Assembly: GCA_963722715.1 (NCBI GenBank)
Contig: CAVROA010000023.1
Span: 62,001 to 126,000 of the forward strand
DNA from: DASQGA01 sp963722715
GTDB lineage: Bacteria; Actinomycetota; Thermoleophilia; Gaiellales; Gaiellaceae
Direction: 5' to 3'
Length of the DNA stretch: 64,000 nt
Below the pieces are notes generated by a model, which was not told the DNA's origin, searched no databases, and saw only the letters and a list, made by a program, of their open reading frames with translations. Position 1 is the first letter of the stretch. Each line of letters begins with the position of its first letter. Of the stretch, positions 17,641 through 28,899 are shown piece by piece. The translations under genes were made by a program, and so were the position numbers.

Positions 17641-18583
17641 CGAGCGCAAGATACTCAGGGTAGGCGATGGCCGGTGAGAAGCGGGCCGCAGAGGCGATCA
17701 TGGCCGCGTTGTCGGTGCAGAGCTCGAGCGGGGCGAGGGCCGCTTCGGGCAGAGACGCCCGCAGCTCGGAGTTCGCAGCAACCCCACCGACGACGGCGAT
17801 GCGCTCGGCTCCCGCGACCGCGGCTGCTTGCCGGGTTCGCTCGACGAGGGCCCGGACGATGGCGCGCTGGTAGCTCGCGGCGAGATCTGCGCGCTTTCGC
17901 TCGAGCTCGGCCGGGTCGAGGTCGCGAACGACGTAGAGGAGGGCGGTCTTCAGGCCGGAGAACGAAAAGTCGAGGCCCGGCACGCGGGCGACCGGGAAGC
18001 GGTAGGCCTCGGCATCGCCCTCGCGGGCGAGCCGGTCGATCGCGGCTCCACCCGGATACCCAAGCCCGAGCAGGCGGGCGCCCTTGTCGAACGCTTCGCC
18101 GGCGGCATCGTCGAGGCTCCTGCCGAGCACCTTGAACCCGGAGCGGTCTCGGACGTCGAGGAGCAGGGTGTGCCCTCCACTTGCGAGCAGGCAGACGAAG
18201 GGGGGCTCGACCGCGCCGGGTTCGAGAAAGAGCGACGAGACGTGACCGTGGAGATGGTCGACCGGCACGAGCGGCAACCGGCGGGACCAGGCGAGCGCCT
18301 TTGCCGCCGACAGCCCGACCAGAAGGGCACCGATCAGCCCCGGCCCCCGGGTGACGGCAACCATACCGACGTCGTCGAATGACGCCCCTGCCTCCCGCAG
18401 CGCCTCCTGGACGACCGGGGAAACCAACTCGAGATGACGTCGGGACGCGATTTCGGGGACGACGCCGCCGTATCGGGCGTGTAGCTCCGCCTGCGAGGCG
18501 ACGACGCTCGAGCGCACCACCCCGTCACCTGTGACGAGCGCGGCGGCGGTCTCGTCGCAGGAGGTCTCGAGGCCGAGGATCAC
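17618..18583 (-). CDS. tsaD: tRNA N6-adenosine threonylcarbamoyltransferase TsaD
   Basis: 321 residues. Opens with VILGLETSCDETAAALV, followed by VVPEIASRRH and the metal-binding HLHGH, then SGGHTLLLDV and FSGLKTALL. TsaD transfers the threonylcarbamoyl group to A37 of tRNAs that read ANN codons, working with TsaB and TsaE, which are encoded just upstream. Start is GTG at 18583, overlapping the rimI stop as GTGA (18580-18583). Confidence 0.96.
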   Translation of the reverse strand: MILGLETSCDETAAALVTGDGVVRSSVVASQAELHARYGGVVPEIASRRHLELVSPVVQEALREAGASFDDVGMVAVTRGPGLIGALLVGLSAAKALAWSRRLPLVPVDHLHGHVSSLFLEPGAVEPPFVCLLASGGHTLLLDVRDRSGFKVLGRSLDDAAGEAFDKGARLLGLGYPGGAAIDRLAREGDAEAYRFPVARVPGLDFSFSGLKTALLYVVRDLDPAELERKRADLAASYQRAIVRALVERTRQAAAVAGAERIAVVGGVAANSELRASLPEAALAPLELCTDNAAMIASAARFSPAIAYPEYLALDAYASAA

Positions 18584-19056
18584 GGGGTGCCGACCGACGA
18601 CACCGGCACGGGGTCGCGCCACATGATCAACGCGTCCTCCCGGTTGTCGGTGTAGTAGCCGCGCCGCACCCCGGTCGAATAGAACCCTGCCCGCTCGTAG
18701 AGCGCGATCGCGCTCGTGTTGGAGACGCGAACCTCGAGCGTGTACCCGCGGCGGGCGTCCGTCTCGGTGCGTGCGAAGAGCTCGTCGAGGAGGCTGAGCG
18801 CGATGCCGTGCCGGCGATACGCGTGCGCAACGGCGATGTTCATGATGTGCCAGGCGTCGACGTAACGCGAGATGATCAGATAGCCGGCGAGGACGCCGTC
18901 GCGCTCCGGGTCGTACGCACCCAGAGACATCGACGAGGGCTTGGCGAGCTCGCCCGCGAACATCGACCGCGACCAGGGCGTCGGGTAGGACTCGCGCTCG
19001 ATCCGCTCGATCTCGTCCAGGTCCGAAAGCGTCAGGCGTCGGATCTCGAGGCTCAT
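18580..19056 (-). CDS. rimI: Ribosomal-protein-type N-acetyltransferase RimI
   Basis: 158-residue GNAT fold: LEIRRLTLSDLDEIERIE at the start, acetyl-CoA loop AYRRHGIALSLL (R/Q-x2-G-x-A type) and NTSAIALYERAGF at the C-terminal strand. RimI acetylates protein N-termini (S18 in E. coli) and is habitually embedded among tsa genes. The ATG (19056-19054) lies inside a perfect 13-base inverted repeat, which may control its translation. Coupled to tsaD downstream by GTGA. Confidence 0.9.
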   Translation of the reverse strand: MSLEIRRLTLSDLDEIERIERESYPTPWSRSMFAGELAKPSSMSLGAYDPERDGVLAGYLIISRYVDAWHIMNIAVAHAYRRHGIALSLLDELFARTETDARRGYTLEVRVSNTSAIALYERAGFYSTGVRRGYYTDNREDALIMWRDPVPVSSVGTP

Positions 19057-19079
19057 AGGCCAACCCTTGGCCTATGAGC
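19051..19079 (-). promoter_or_regulatory. Perfect 13-bp inverted repeat over the rimI start codon
   Basis: The arms GCTCATAGGCCAA and TTGGCCTATGAGC (plus-strand view) match base for base, with a three-base CCC loop. In the tsaB-rimI transcript the ATG of rimI would be paired within the stem, and no ribosome site is exposed beside it. It could be a translational brake, an attenuator between tsaB and rimI-tsaD, or a protein operator. Confidence 0.6.
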
Positions 19080-19162
19080 GTGTGGAGGGGGTGTGGGGGA
19101 ACCGGGAGGTTCCTCCACGCTGGACTGTAAGAAGGGGGGCACGAGCCGGAGGCGAGGGACGC

Positions 19163-19762
19163 TCATGCGGGGAGGTTTCTCTCGGCGTCCGGCGCGCGGA
19201 GGTAGATCGGCTCCGCGGCCTCCGGCGGCCCGAAGTTGCTTGCGAGCAGGGCGTGGTGACGCGCCCAGGGCACATGTACGAGGCTCTCGTCCGGCGGCAC
19301 GAGCGCACCGGAACCCTCGAGAAGGTCGCGGTAGCGCACCGCACCGTCGCCCACCGCGGTCTCGCCCGGCGCGAACTCGAGATCATCCGGCTGGAGGCAT
19401 CGGTACTCCCCGGCCACCAGGGTAAAGACCTCCCCCCGGCGCGCATCGAGGACAGGGCGGCTCCCCGGGCTTCCCGCGGCGAGCGCATCCAGTGTCGAGA
19501 CACCGGCTACGGGAATCCCGAGGGAGAAGGCGAGCGTCCTCGCCGTCACGAGCCCCATGCGAAGCCCGGTGTAGCTTCCCGGGCCCGTGCCGACGACGAT
19601 CCCGTCGAGCTCGGCCGGCTCCACGCCCGCGCCGGCGAGCACCTCGTCGATGTCGTGCAGGATCCGGCCCGCCCGAGATGGCCGTTCGCCGAGGACGTCT
19701 TGGGCCCGTACGAGCGCGCAGGAAGCGGCGTCCGTCGCGGTGTCGAAGGCGAGCGTCAACAC
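19163..19762 (-). CDS. tsaB: t6A biosynthesis protein TsaB
   Basis: 199 residues of the ASKHA fold: LTLAFDTATDAASCAL at the N-terminus, VVGTGPGSYTGLRMGLVTART and PVLDARRGEVFTLVAGEY. TsaB is the non-catalytic partner that holds TsaD and TsaE together. Start GTG at 19762 overlaps the end of tsaE by seven bases. A 106-base stretch separates it from rimI. That stretch contains a second, smaller inverted repeat (GGAGG-TT-CCTCC at 19105-19116) besides the long one at the rimI start. Confidence 0.92.
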   Translation of the reverse strand: MLTLAFDTATDAASCALVRAQDVLGERPSRAGRILHDIDEVLAGAGVEPAELDGIVVGTGPGSYTGLRMGLVTARTLAFSLGIPVAGVSTLDALAAGSPGSRPVLDARRGEVFTLVAGEYRCLQPDDLEFAPGETAVGDGAVRYRDLLEGSGALVPPDESLVHVPWARHHALLASNFGPPEAAEPIYLRAPDAERNLPA

Positions 19763-20208
19763 CGGGCGGAAAGGGCTATTTCCAGGGATTTTTCTGCGGT
19801 TTCGACCCCGATGAGTCTACGCTCGGACCCGAGGAGCTGCAACCGCACCTCTGCTCGTGCGTCCCCGAGGTAGCGCTGAGCGCGCTCCGGCCACTCGACG
19901 AACACGACCGCGTCCTCGAAGTAGCCCTCCAGGTCGCCCCAGTCATCCTCGGACACGTTTCGTCCGAAGCGGTAGAGGTCGAGGTGGGAGACGGTGACAC
20001 GGCCCTCGTATCGATGACCGACCGTGTAGGTCGGGCTCGTCACAGGCTCCTCGACTCCGAGCTCGCGGCAGGCTCCCCGTACGAACGTGGTCTTCCCGGC
20101 ACCGAGGTCGCCCGCAACGGTGACGAGATCCCCCGGGCGCAACGCCGAGGCGAGGCCCGCTGCGATGCGCTCGGTCTCCTCGGGAGAGGACGACTCGAGC
20201 TCGATCAT
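19756..20208 (-). CDS. tsaE: t6A biosynthesis ATPase TsaE
   Basis: 150-residue P-loop protein with Walker A GDLGAGKTTFVRG at about residues 33-45, SPTYTVGHRYEG and the acidic HLDLYRFG strand typical of the family, and VFVEWPERA. TsaE hydrolyses ATP to keep the TsaBD complex turning over. First of the four-gene tsaE-tsaB-rimI-tsaD block, nine bases after the UDG stop. Confidence 0.93.
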   Translation of the reverse strand: MIELESSSPEETERIAAGLASALRPGDLVTVAGDLGAGKTTFVRGACRELGVEEPVTSPTYTVGHRYEGRVTVSHLDLYRFGRNVSEDDWGDLEGYFEDAVVFVEWPERAQRYLGDARAEVRLQLLGSERRLIGVETAEKSLEIALSARC

Positions 20209-20217
20209 CGAGAGAGC

Positions 20218-20919
20218 CTAGAAGAGCCCGAGCTGCTCTTGTGGCGTCGGGACAGCTGGGGTGATCGAAACGGGGAAGCGGATCACCTCTGCGGCAGGCG
20301 CCGGCTCAGGCTCCTCCCCGATCAGGGCCGGAATGCCGGCGAAGTCCTCTTCGAGGGTGCGAAGCATCGCTGGCGTGTACAGCGCCGCGGCCGGGTGGTA
20401 GAGCGGGTAGAGCGTCACCGTGCGCCCGCCAACGGTTGCCTCCTGCGGCCGCCCGTGCACCCGGGTGATCCCATGTGGCTTGCCGGTGAGGAGCTTCGTC
20501 GCGAAGTTGCCGAGTGTCGCGACGAGCCGTGGCTCGACGAGCTCGAGCTGCCTGAAGAGATGGGCTTCGCACGCCTCGATCTCGTCCGGCTGCGGGTCGC
20601 GGTTCCCAGGTGGCCGGCACTTGATCACGTTCGCGATGTAGACGTCCTCGCGGGTAAGCCCGATTCCCCCGAGCAGCTTGTCCAGGAGCTTTCCGGCCTG
20701 GCCGACGAAGGGGAACCCCTGCTTGTCCTCGTGGAATCCGGGGGCTTCCCCGATGAACATCAGATTGGCGTCGGGGTCGCCGGTGCCGAAGACGACCTGC
20801 GTGCGCCCTTCGGCCAGTCGGCAGCGCGTGCAGGGCGCGATCTCGGCCGCATAGGCGTCGAGCGCCGAGCGTCGACCGGCGGGGGTCAGCCCGAGGGAGG
20901 CCGGGTCAGCCGCAGCCAC
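20218..20919 (-). CDS. Uracil-DNA glycosylase, family 4 (Fe-S type)
   Basis: 233 residues. Motif A is FIGEAPGFHEDKQGFPFVGQAG, and the second motif is LYPLYHPAAALYTPAM. Four cysteines sit at the [4Fe-4S] positions: CTRC near residue 30, one in NVIKCRPPGNRDP, one in EIEACEAHL. It removes uracil from DNA arising by cytosine deamination. The C-terminal 45 residues are a Pro/Glu-rich tail not needed for the fold. GTG start at 20919 overlaps the fmdB-like gene by 14 bases. Confidence 0.92.
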   Translation of the reverse strand: MAAADPASLGLTPAGRRSALDAYAAEIAPCTRCRLAEGRTQVVFGTGDPDANLMFIGEAPGFHEDKQGFPFVGQAGKLLDKLLGGIGLTREDVYIANVIKCRPPGNRDPQPDEIEACEAHLFRQLELVEPRLVATLGNFATKLLTGKPHGITRVHGRPQEATVGGRTVTLYPLYHPAAALYTPAMLRTLEEDFAGIPALIGEEPEPAPAAEVIRFPVSITPAVPTPQEQLGLF

Positions 20920-21118
20920 AGCCTCCGCCGCAACAACCGCCTCCAGCAGTGCCGCCGAAGCTTGGTTGCCCGGCGGTGCCGTGAGCCGCGAACACCGAGA
21001 ACTGGCGTCTGACCTTCTCGGAGCCGCAATCCGGGCAGCCCGGATCCGCGTCGTCGACGCGTAAGAGCTCTTCGTAGTGGCTCTCGCACGTCATGCACAC
21101 GAACTCGTACATCGGCAT
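20906..21118 (-). CDS. FmdB-family zinc ribbon protein
   Basis: 70 residues. A typical FmdB zinc ribbon (MYEFVCMTCESHYEELLR with a first CxxC, then GCPDCGSEKVRRQFS with the second) is followed by a tail rich in Gly and Cys (GGGCCGGGCGCG). Such proteins are often regulators or small adaptor domains; no precise function is established. Overlaps the UDG start by 14 bases, so probably cotranscribed. The five Cys in the tail may bind additional metal. Confidence 0.85.
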   Translation of the reverse strand: MPMYEFVCMTCESHYEELLRVDDADPGCPDCGSEKVRRQFSVFAAHGTAGQPSFGGTAGGGCCGGGCGCG

Positions 21119-21204
21119 CGCTCGCGGAGTCTAGGCATCGTCCCGGACACACCGCAAGTTCGACGTGGACTGGACGCTCGGATGACCTCTGGCATGATCG
21201 TGCG

Positions 21205-22077
21205 GTGGCAAAAGGCGGAACGTTCACGACGGCAGACGGGCCGGAGCTCGCCTATCTCGAAGTCGGCGACCCAGACGGCTCGCCGATCCTCTACCACCAC
21301 GGCACCCCCGGAAGCCGGCTCGAGCATCATCCGGACGAGGGCGTCTACCTCGACCGGGAAATCCGCTGGATCGCCTACGACCGGCCCGGGTACGGGCAAT
21401 CGAGCCGGGACCCAGGTCGCCGGGTTGCCTCGGCGGCCGCCTATGCCGAGGCTCTGGCCGATCACCTCGGGCTCGAGCGCTTCGCCCTCATGGGCGTCTC
21501 GGGCGGCGGGCCCCACACTCTCGCGTGCGCCGCACTCCTGCCCAATCGTGTTACGAGGGCTGCAGTCCTCGTGGGTGCGGCGCCGTCAGACGACCCGGCC
21601 TTCGACTTCCTCGAGGGCATGGCCGAGGTGAATCTCGAGGAGTTCGGCGCAGCCCTCGCGGGCGAAGAGGCAATAACCGCCCTCCTCGATCCGCAGGTCG
21701 AGACGATCAGGAGCGAACCGGACCAGCTGCTCGACGCGCTTGCCTCAGAGCTCCCCGCACCCGACCAGGCCATGCTCGCCCGCCCCGAGGTCCGGGCGAT
21801 AGTGCGGAGCTCGTTCGTCGAGTCGGTCCGCCAGGGAAGCGGCGGCTGGGTCGACGACGACCTCGCGTTCGCAACGGCCTGGGGCTTCGAGCTCGCCGAC
21901 GTGCCGACGGAGGTTCGGCTCTGGCAAGGCGACCTGGACGTATTGGTACCGCGTTCCCACGGCGAATACCTCGCCGCACGCCTCCCGAACGCCGAATTCA
22001 ACGTCGTGCCGGATGCCGGACATCTGCTCCTGGATCACTGGCCAGACGCTCTCGACTGGCTCGTCGGCAGCGCCTGA
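21205..22077 (+). CDS. Alpha/beta hydrolase
   Basis: 290 residues. HHGTPGSRLEHH forms the oxyanion region, DRPGYGQSS follows, nucleophile elbow GVSGGGPHTLA (Ser of G-x-S-x-G near residue 100), acid GDLDVLVP and His in DAGHLLLDHW. All three catalytic residues are present. GTG start at 21205. Related members are esterases, proline iminopeptidase-like enzymes or haloalkane-type hydrolases; the substrate cannot be chosen. Divergent from the fmdB-like gene across 86 bases where I see no strong promoter. Confidence 0.85.
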   Translation: MAKGGTFTTADGPELAYLEVGDPDGSPILYHHGTPGSRLEHHPDEGVYLDREIRWIAYDRPGYGQSSRDPGRRVASAAAYAEALADHLGLERFALMGVSGGGPHTLACAALLPNRVTRAAVLVGAAPSDDPAFDFLEGMAEVNLEEFGAALAGEEAITALLDPQVETIRSEPDQLLDALASELPAPDQAMLARPEVRAIVRSSFVESVRQGSGGWVDDDLAFATAWGFELADVPTEVRLWQGDLDVLVPRSHGEYLAARLPNAEFNVVPDAGHLLLDHWPDALDWLVGSA

Positions 22078-22112
22078 CACCGCCGCTAGTCTCCCACCAG
22101 GAGGTGGAGCGT

Positions 22113-22523
22113 ATGTCCAGCAAGGTCGAGAAGACCGACGAGGAATGGCGCCGCGAGCTGACGCCCGAGCAGTACCACATACTGCGCGAGAAGGGAACGG
22201 AGCGTCCCTGGAGCGGCGAGTACAACGACGCGAAGGAGAAAGGGATCTTCAGGTGCGCCGCGTGCGGGGCTGAGCTCTTCCGGTCAGACGAGAAGTTCGA
22301 GTCCGGCTCGGGCTGGCCGAGCTTCTACGCGCCGGCCGATGAGGAAGCTGTCGAGACCGAGGAGGACCGCAGCCTGCTCATGCGGCGGACCGAGGTCATC
22401 TGCGCCGCCTGCAACTCGCACCTGGGCCACGTCTTCGACGACGGGCCGCAGCCAACCGGGCAGCGGTACTGCATCAACTCGGTGGCGCTGAAGCTCGATC
22501 CAGAGGACGAGACCAAGGACTGA
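22113..22523 (+). CDS. msrB: Peptide-methionine (R)-S-oxide reductase MsrB
   Basis: 136 residues. Two zinc-binding pairs (CAAC near 50 and again CAACNSHLGHVFDDGP near 97) and the catalytic Cys in RYCINSVAL near the end. Repairs the R isomer of oxidised methionine in proteins using thioredoxin. Ribosome site AGGAGGT at 22099-22105 is seven bases before ATG 22113 and fixes the start. Downstream of the hydrolase by 35 bases. Confidence 0.95.
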   Translation: MSSKVEKTDEEWRRELTPEQYHILREKGTERPWSGEYNDAKEKGIFRCAACGAELFRSDEKFESGSGWPSFYAPADEEAVETEEDRSLLMRRTEVICAACNSHLGHVFDDGPQPTGQRYCINSVALKLDPEDETKD

Positions 22524-22645
22524 AGGCTGGCGCGGGGGCGTTGCCCGCCCCTTGACAGTTCCGTACGACCTGGGTTAGCCGCTTCGTGGGCACCCCGACG
22601 GGGTAGACTCGCTGTGCCCGGTATCCACAAGGAACTGGAGCCTCG

Positions 22646-23338
22646 GTGCAATTCGAATCCGTATGTGTAATCGGCGCCGGACGCGTCGGGAAGGCCGTGG
22701 CCGGAAGGCTCGCGGAGCGCATTCCGACGCGTGTCGCCGGCCGCGAGCTCGAGTGCGGAGACGCAGAGCTGGTACTTCTCTGTGTCCCCGATCGCGCGAT
22801 CGTCGAGATCGCGCCTCGAATTCCCCTCGGCCCCTGGATCGCACACACGAGCGGGGCCTGCCGCCTCGGCGCTCTGTCGCCGCACGTGCGCTGCTTCAGC
22901 CTGCACCCCCTCCAGACCTTCACCCTCGAGCGTGGACCGGAGCAGCTCGACGGCGCCTGGGCCGCCGTCAGCGGCGCCGATCCCGAGGCCGAGGAGACCG
23001 GCTTTGAGCTTGCCCGGCTGCTCGGGCTCGAGCCCTTCGACCTCGCGGACGAATGCCGGCCTCTCTATCACGCCGGTGCCACGGTGGCCGCGAGCTTCCT
23101 GGTGACGCTTCATTCGGCGGCCGCGGAGCTCTTCGCCGCCGCCGGCGCACCGCCGGCGGCCCTCGAGCCGCTCATGCGCCGAACGATCGAGAACGGATTC
23201 GCCCCGACCGGGCCCCATGTGCGCGGCGACTGGACGACCGTCGAGGGCCATGTGGAGGCGATTCGCGAGCACCGGCCGGCCCTCGAGCCTCTCTATCGCG
23301 TACTCAGCGAGGCGACGACGGAGGCTGTCGTCTCGTGA
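22646..23338 (+). CDS. Rossmann/DUF2520 domain protein
   Basis: 230 residues. An N-terminal NAD(P)-type Rossmann motif VCVIGAGRVGKAVAGRL and LVLLCVPDRAIVEIA, then a DUF2520 helical half with SLHPLQTF and YHAGATVAASFLVTL. The family resembles ketopantoate/pyrroline-carboxylate reductases and often precedes panC. Here its stop overlaps the panC start (GTGA, 23335-23338), so a role tied to pantothenate synthesis, possibly as a ketopantoate reductase stand-in, is plausible but unproven. GTG start at 22646 with AAGGAACTGGAG upstream. Confidence 0.8.
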   Translation: MQFESVCVIGAGRVGKAVAGRLAERIPTRVAGRELECGDAELVLLCVPDRAIVEIAPRIPLGPWIAHTSGACRLGALSPHVRCFSLHPLQTFTLERGPEQLDGAWAAVSGADPEAEETGFELARLLGLEPFDLADECRPLYHAGATVAASFLVTLHSAAAELFAAAGAPPAALEPLMRRTIENGFAPTGPHVRGDWTTVEGHVEAIREHRPALEPLYRVLSEATTEAVVS

Positions 23339-24150
23339 GGAGAGCGCGGACGATCTCGGGCCTCCGCGCGGCGCTCGAGCCCGAGCGAGGCCGTGGCCGG
23401 ATCGGGCTCGTCCCCACCATGGGCGCCCTGCATCGCGGCCACCTCGAGCTCCTGGCTGCGGCACGGCGTGAATGTGACGCGGTCGTCGTCAGCATCTTCG
23501 TGAATCCGGCGCAGTTCGACGATCCAGAAGACCTCGCTGCCTACGAGCCCGACCTGGAGGCCGACGCACAGGCAGCAGAAACCGCCGGGACCGACGTCCT
23601 CTTCGTCCCATCCGTCGAGGAGATGTACCCCGAAGGCTTCCAGACCTGGGTCGAGGTCGAGGAGCTCTCGCGCGGTCTCGAGGGTGACGCGCGCCCGGGC
23701 CACTTCCGCGCCGTCGCAACGGTCTGTTTGAAGCTCTTCAACATCGTTCGCCCGGAGCGGGCCTACTTCGGCGAGAAGGACGCGCAGCAGGCTGCGATCG
23801 TCGAGCGGCTCGTGCGGGACCTGAACCTGGAGCTCGAGATTCGAGTGATCCCCACGGTGCGCGACATGGACAATCTCGCCCTGAGCTCCCGGAACGCCCG
23901 CCTCTCTGCGCAGGAGCGGCAGGCTGCCCGCGCCCTCCCACGCGCGCTTTTCTCCGCCCAGCTGGCCCACCGCCGCGGGGACGACGCCGTCGCCGCAGCT
24001 CGCGCGGCCCTGGCCGAGGAGCCGCTCCTCGACCCTGAGTACGTCGAAGTGACGAGCTTCGAAGCCCGGCCGATTCTCGCCGCCGCCGTCCGTGTCGGAC
24101 GCGTCCGGCTGATCGACAACGTCCCTCTGGAAGGAGCAGTGCATGAGTAG
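23335..24150 (+). CDS. panC: Pantothenate synthetase (pantoate-beta-alanine ligase)
   Basis: 271 residues of the nucleotidyltransferase superfamily: VPTMGALHRGHLELL with the HIGH-like motif, VSIFVNPAQF, RPGHFRAVATVCLKLFNIV, FGEKDAQQ and the KMSKS-like SSRNARL. Joins pantoate and beta-alanine via a pantoyl-adenylate. GTG start at 23335 in a GTGA overlap; its end overlaps the panB start by eight bases. panD is not in the window. Confidence 0.95.
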   Translation: MRRARTISGLRAALEPERGRGRIGLVPTMGALHRGHLELLAAARRECDAVVVSIFVNPAQFDDPEDLAAYEPDLEADAQAAETAGTDVLFVPSVEEMYPEGFQTWVEVEELSRGLEGDARPGHFRAVATVCLKLFNIVRPERAYFGEKDAQQAAIVERLVRDLNLELEIRVIPTVRDMDNLALSSRNARLSAQERQAARALPRALFSAQLAHRRGDDAVAAARAALAEEPLLDPEYVEVTSFEARPILAAAVRVGRVRLIDNVPLEGAVHE

Positions 24151-25012
24151 CCGACCACCCACCGCCGGAAAGCTCCCACTCACCGAGCTCGGCGAGATGA
24201 AGCAGCGCGGAGACCCGATCGTGATGGTGACCGCGTACGACTATCCCAGCGGACGCCTCGTCGATGCGGCCGGTGTCGACCTCGTCCTGGTCGGAGACAC
24301 CGCCGCGATGGTCGTCATGGGCTACGACGCCACGGTCCCGGCGACGCTCGAGGAGATGCTTCTCCTGACCCGCTGGGTCTCGCGGGGCGCCTCGCGGCCT
24401 CTGGTCGTCGGCGACCTCCCCTTCGGCTCGTACGAAGTGTCCGACGCACAGGCCGTCGAGACCTCCGTCCGCATGCTGAAGGAAGGCGGCGCCGACCTCG
24501 TCAAGCTCGAGGGTGCGGGGCCGAGTCTCTCCCGACTCCAGGCGATCTCGGCGGCGGGGATCCCGGTGCTGGGCCACCTGGGCCTCACCCCCCAGTCGGC
24601 GACGAAACTCGGTGGCTTCAAGGCGCAGGGCCGGACGGCCACGAGGGCTCACGGGCTCTACGACGATGCACTCGCCCTGGAGGCGGCCGGTGCTTCCGCA
24701 CTGGTGCTCGAGGCGGTCCCGGAGCCCGTAGCAGCCCGGATCACGAAGGCGCTCCGCATTCCGACCATCGGCATCGGTGCAGGCCGCGCCTGCGACGGCC
24801 AGGTCCTCGTCTGGCATGACCTCCTCGGCCTCTACGAGGGACGCTCACCGCGATTCGCCAAGCGCTACGCCGAGATCGCGCCGCAGATCCGTGCCGCCCT
24901 CGAGCGCTTCGTCGGCGACGTTCGGTCCGGCGCCTTCCCGGGCGAGGAGCACACCTACTCGATCCCGGATGAGGAGCTCGCCCGCTTCGAGGCCGAGGTT
25001 GCATCGCACTAG
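24143..25012 (+). CDS. panB: 3-methyl-2-oxobutanoate hydroxymethyltransferase
   Basis: 289 residues of the TIM-barrel family: VMVTAYDYPSGRLVDAAGVD at the start, LVGDTAAMVVMGYD (metal-binding Asp), VKLEGAG, GHLGLTPQS and the catalytic-Glu region VLEAVPEPVAARIT. Adds a hydroxymethyl group from methylene-tetrahydrofolate to 2-oxoisovalerate to make ketopantoate. Last gene of the pantothenate operon. Its TAG stop and the TAG of the convergent Yip1-like gene share the palindrome CTAG (25009-25012). Confidence 0.96.
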   Translation: MSSRPPTAGKLPLTELGEMKQRGDPIVMVTAYDYPSGRLVDAAGVDLVLVGDTAAMVVMGYDATVPATLEEMLLLTRWVSRGASRPLVVGDLPFGSYEVSDAQAVETSVRMLKEGGADLVKLEGAGPSLSRLQAISAAGIPVLGHLGLTPQSATKLGGFKAQGRTATRAHGLYDDALALEAAGASALVLEAVPEPVAARITKALRIPTIGIGAGRACDGQVLVWHDLLGLYEGRSPRFAKRYAEIAPQIRAALERFVGDVRSGAFPGEEHTYSIPDEELARFEAEVASH

Positions 25013-25653
25013 ACCAACGAGGGGACGATCCCGAGTGCTACGAGGGCGAGAGCCGCAAGTACCAGCGCCCCGAGCGATCGGGCGAGGGGCCATTCGTGGA
25101 CGACCCGGATCCCGTAGACGATGAGGACGAGCGCCCACGCGAAGAATGCGATCTCGAGCGCGAGGAAGACCCAGGAGCCCGCCCCCTCGTCGCCACCACC
25201 GGAGCGGAAAAGATCGCTCCCGTAGATCGCGATCTGGAGAGGCCAGAGAACCAGGAGCGAGAGGGCGATCGGGCCCGCCGCGAACGCGAGGAGATGGCGC
25301 GCGCGCCGGTACGTCTCGTCGCCGCCCGCGGCCTTGACGCCCAGGTAGAGCGCACCGCCGCCGATCCAGTAGGCGGCGGCGCCGTAGAGCGCGCCGGCGA
25401 GAAAGACGAGCACGAGCACGATGAGCCGGTCGACCTCCGGGTTGTCGAGCAGGCTCCCGGTTGCGTTCGTGACGAGAATCGCGCCCATCCCGGCGAGGAT
25501 CACGAGAGCCAGGACGGGCTCCTGTCGCGCGGTTGCCTCCTCGTCGGAGTCGTCCCGGAGCCCGGCGAAAACCGCGCGTGGCGCCTGGAACACGGCCAGG
25601 ACGCGGAGCCACCAGTCCCGCTCGGGCGTGCTTGCACGAAGCTCGGCGTCCAC
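25009..25653 (-). CDS. Yip1-family integral membrane protein
   Basis: 214 residues. A short cytoplasmic N-terminus (DWWLRVLAVFQAPRAVFAGLRD) is typical of bacterial Yip1-domain proteins. About five hydrophobic helices follow, including LIVLVLVFLAGALYGAAAYWIGG. Function of bacterial members is unknown. GTG start at 25653. Lies downstream of uvrA's opposite end with no coupling (uvrA stop at 25689, 35 bases away) and converges on panB. Confidence 0.75.
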   Translation of the reverse strand: MDAELRASTPERDWWLRVLAVFQAPRAVFAGLRDDSDEEATARQEPVLALVILAGMGAILVTNATGSLLDNPEVDRLIVLVLVFLAGALYGAAAYWIGGGALYLGVKAAGGDETYRRARHLLAFAAGPIALSLLVLWPLQIAIYGSDLFRSGGGDEGAGSWVFLALEIAFFAWALVLIVYGIRVVHEWPLARSLGALVLAALALVALGIVPSLV

Positions 25654-25688
25654 GCGGTCAGCGTATCCGCGAGGAGGTGCGGGAGACG

Positions 25689-28526
<2,838 letters not shown>

Positions 28527-28578
28527 ATGGAGGTCAGTCTAGCTTCGGGGCCGGACGAACACGTGTTCGCCCAAGTCC

Positions 28579-28899
28579 CTACACCGCCGGCCCTGCAACG
28601 CGCCGGAGGGCATCCACGACAACGCTCAGCCGCTCGCCCGCAGGCGTCAGCCGATACTCCACCGTCGGAGGCCGGGAGGCCAGCACGCGCCGCTCGAAGA
28701 TCCCCGCCTCCTCGAGCTCGACCAGGCGGATGGCAAGCGTTCGTGGCGGGATCCTGCCCACCGCCTGAAGGAACTCGTTGTAGCGAACTGCGCCCGTGTG
28801 GGCCGCGTAGAGGATCGACAGAAGCCAGCGCCGTCCGAGGAGATCCGCGGCCTGGCGGATCTCCTCGGGCACGGGCTGGCAGCTACGACAGCGCGGCAT
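28579..28899 (-). CDS. HxlR-family transcriptional regulator
   Basis: 106-residue winged helix: IRQAADLLGRRWLLSILYAAHTGAVRYNEF, then RIPPRTLAIRLVELEEAGIFERR and the wing TVEYRLTPAGERL. HxlR regulators respond to electrophiles or redox, often via an N-terminal Cys; here there are two (RCRSCQPV). The start overlaps the end of lon by 17 bases, so it is probably cotranscribed with it. Targets unknown. Confidence 0.87.
   Translation of the reverse strand: MPRCRSCQPVPEEIRQAADLLGRRWLLSILYAAHTGAVRYNEFLQAVGRIPPRTLAIRLVELEEAGIFERRVLASRPPTVEYRLTPAGERLSVVVDALRRVAGPAV

Noticed and set aside
22552..22609. TTGACA upstream of the DUF2520-panC-panB operon
   Set aside because: A good -35, but 17 or 18 bases further there is only TTAGCC or TAGCCG; TAGACT at 22604 has no -35. 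Not convincing enough to call a promoter.
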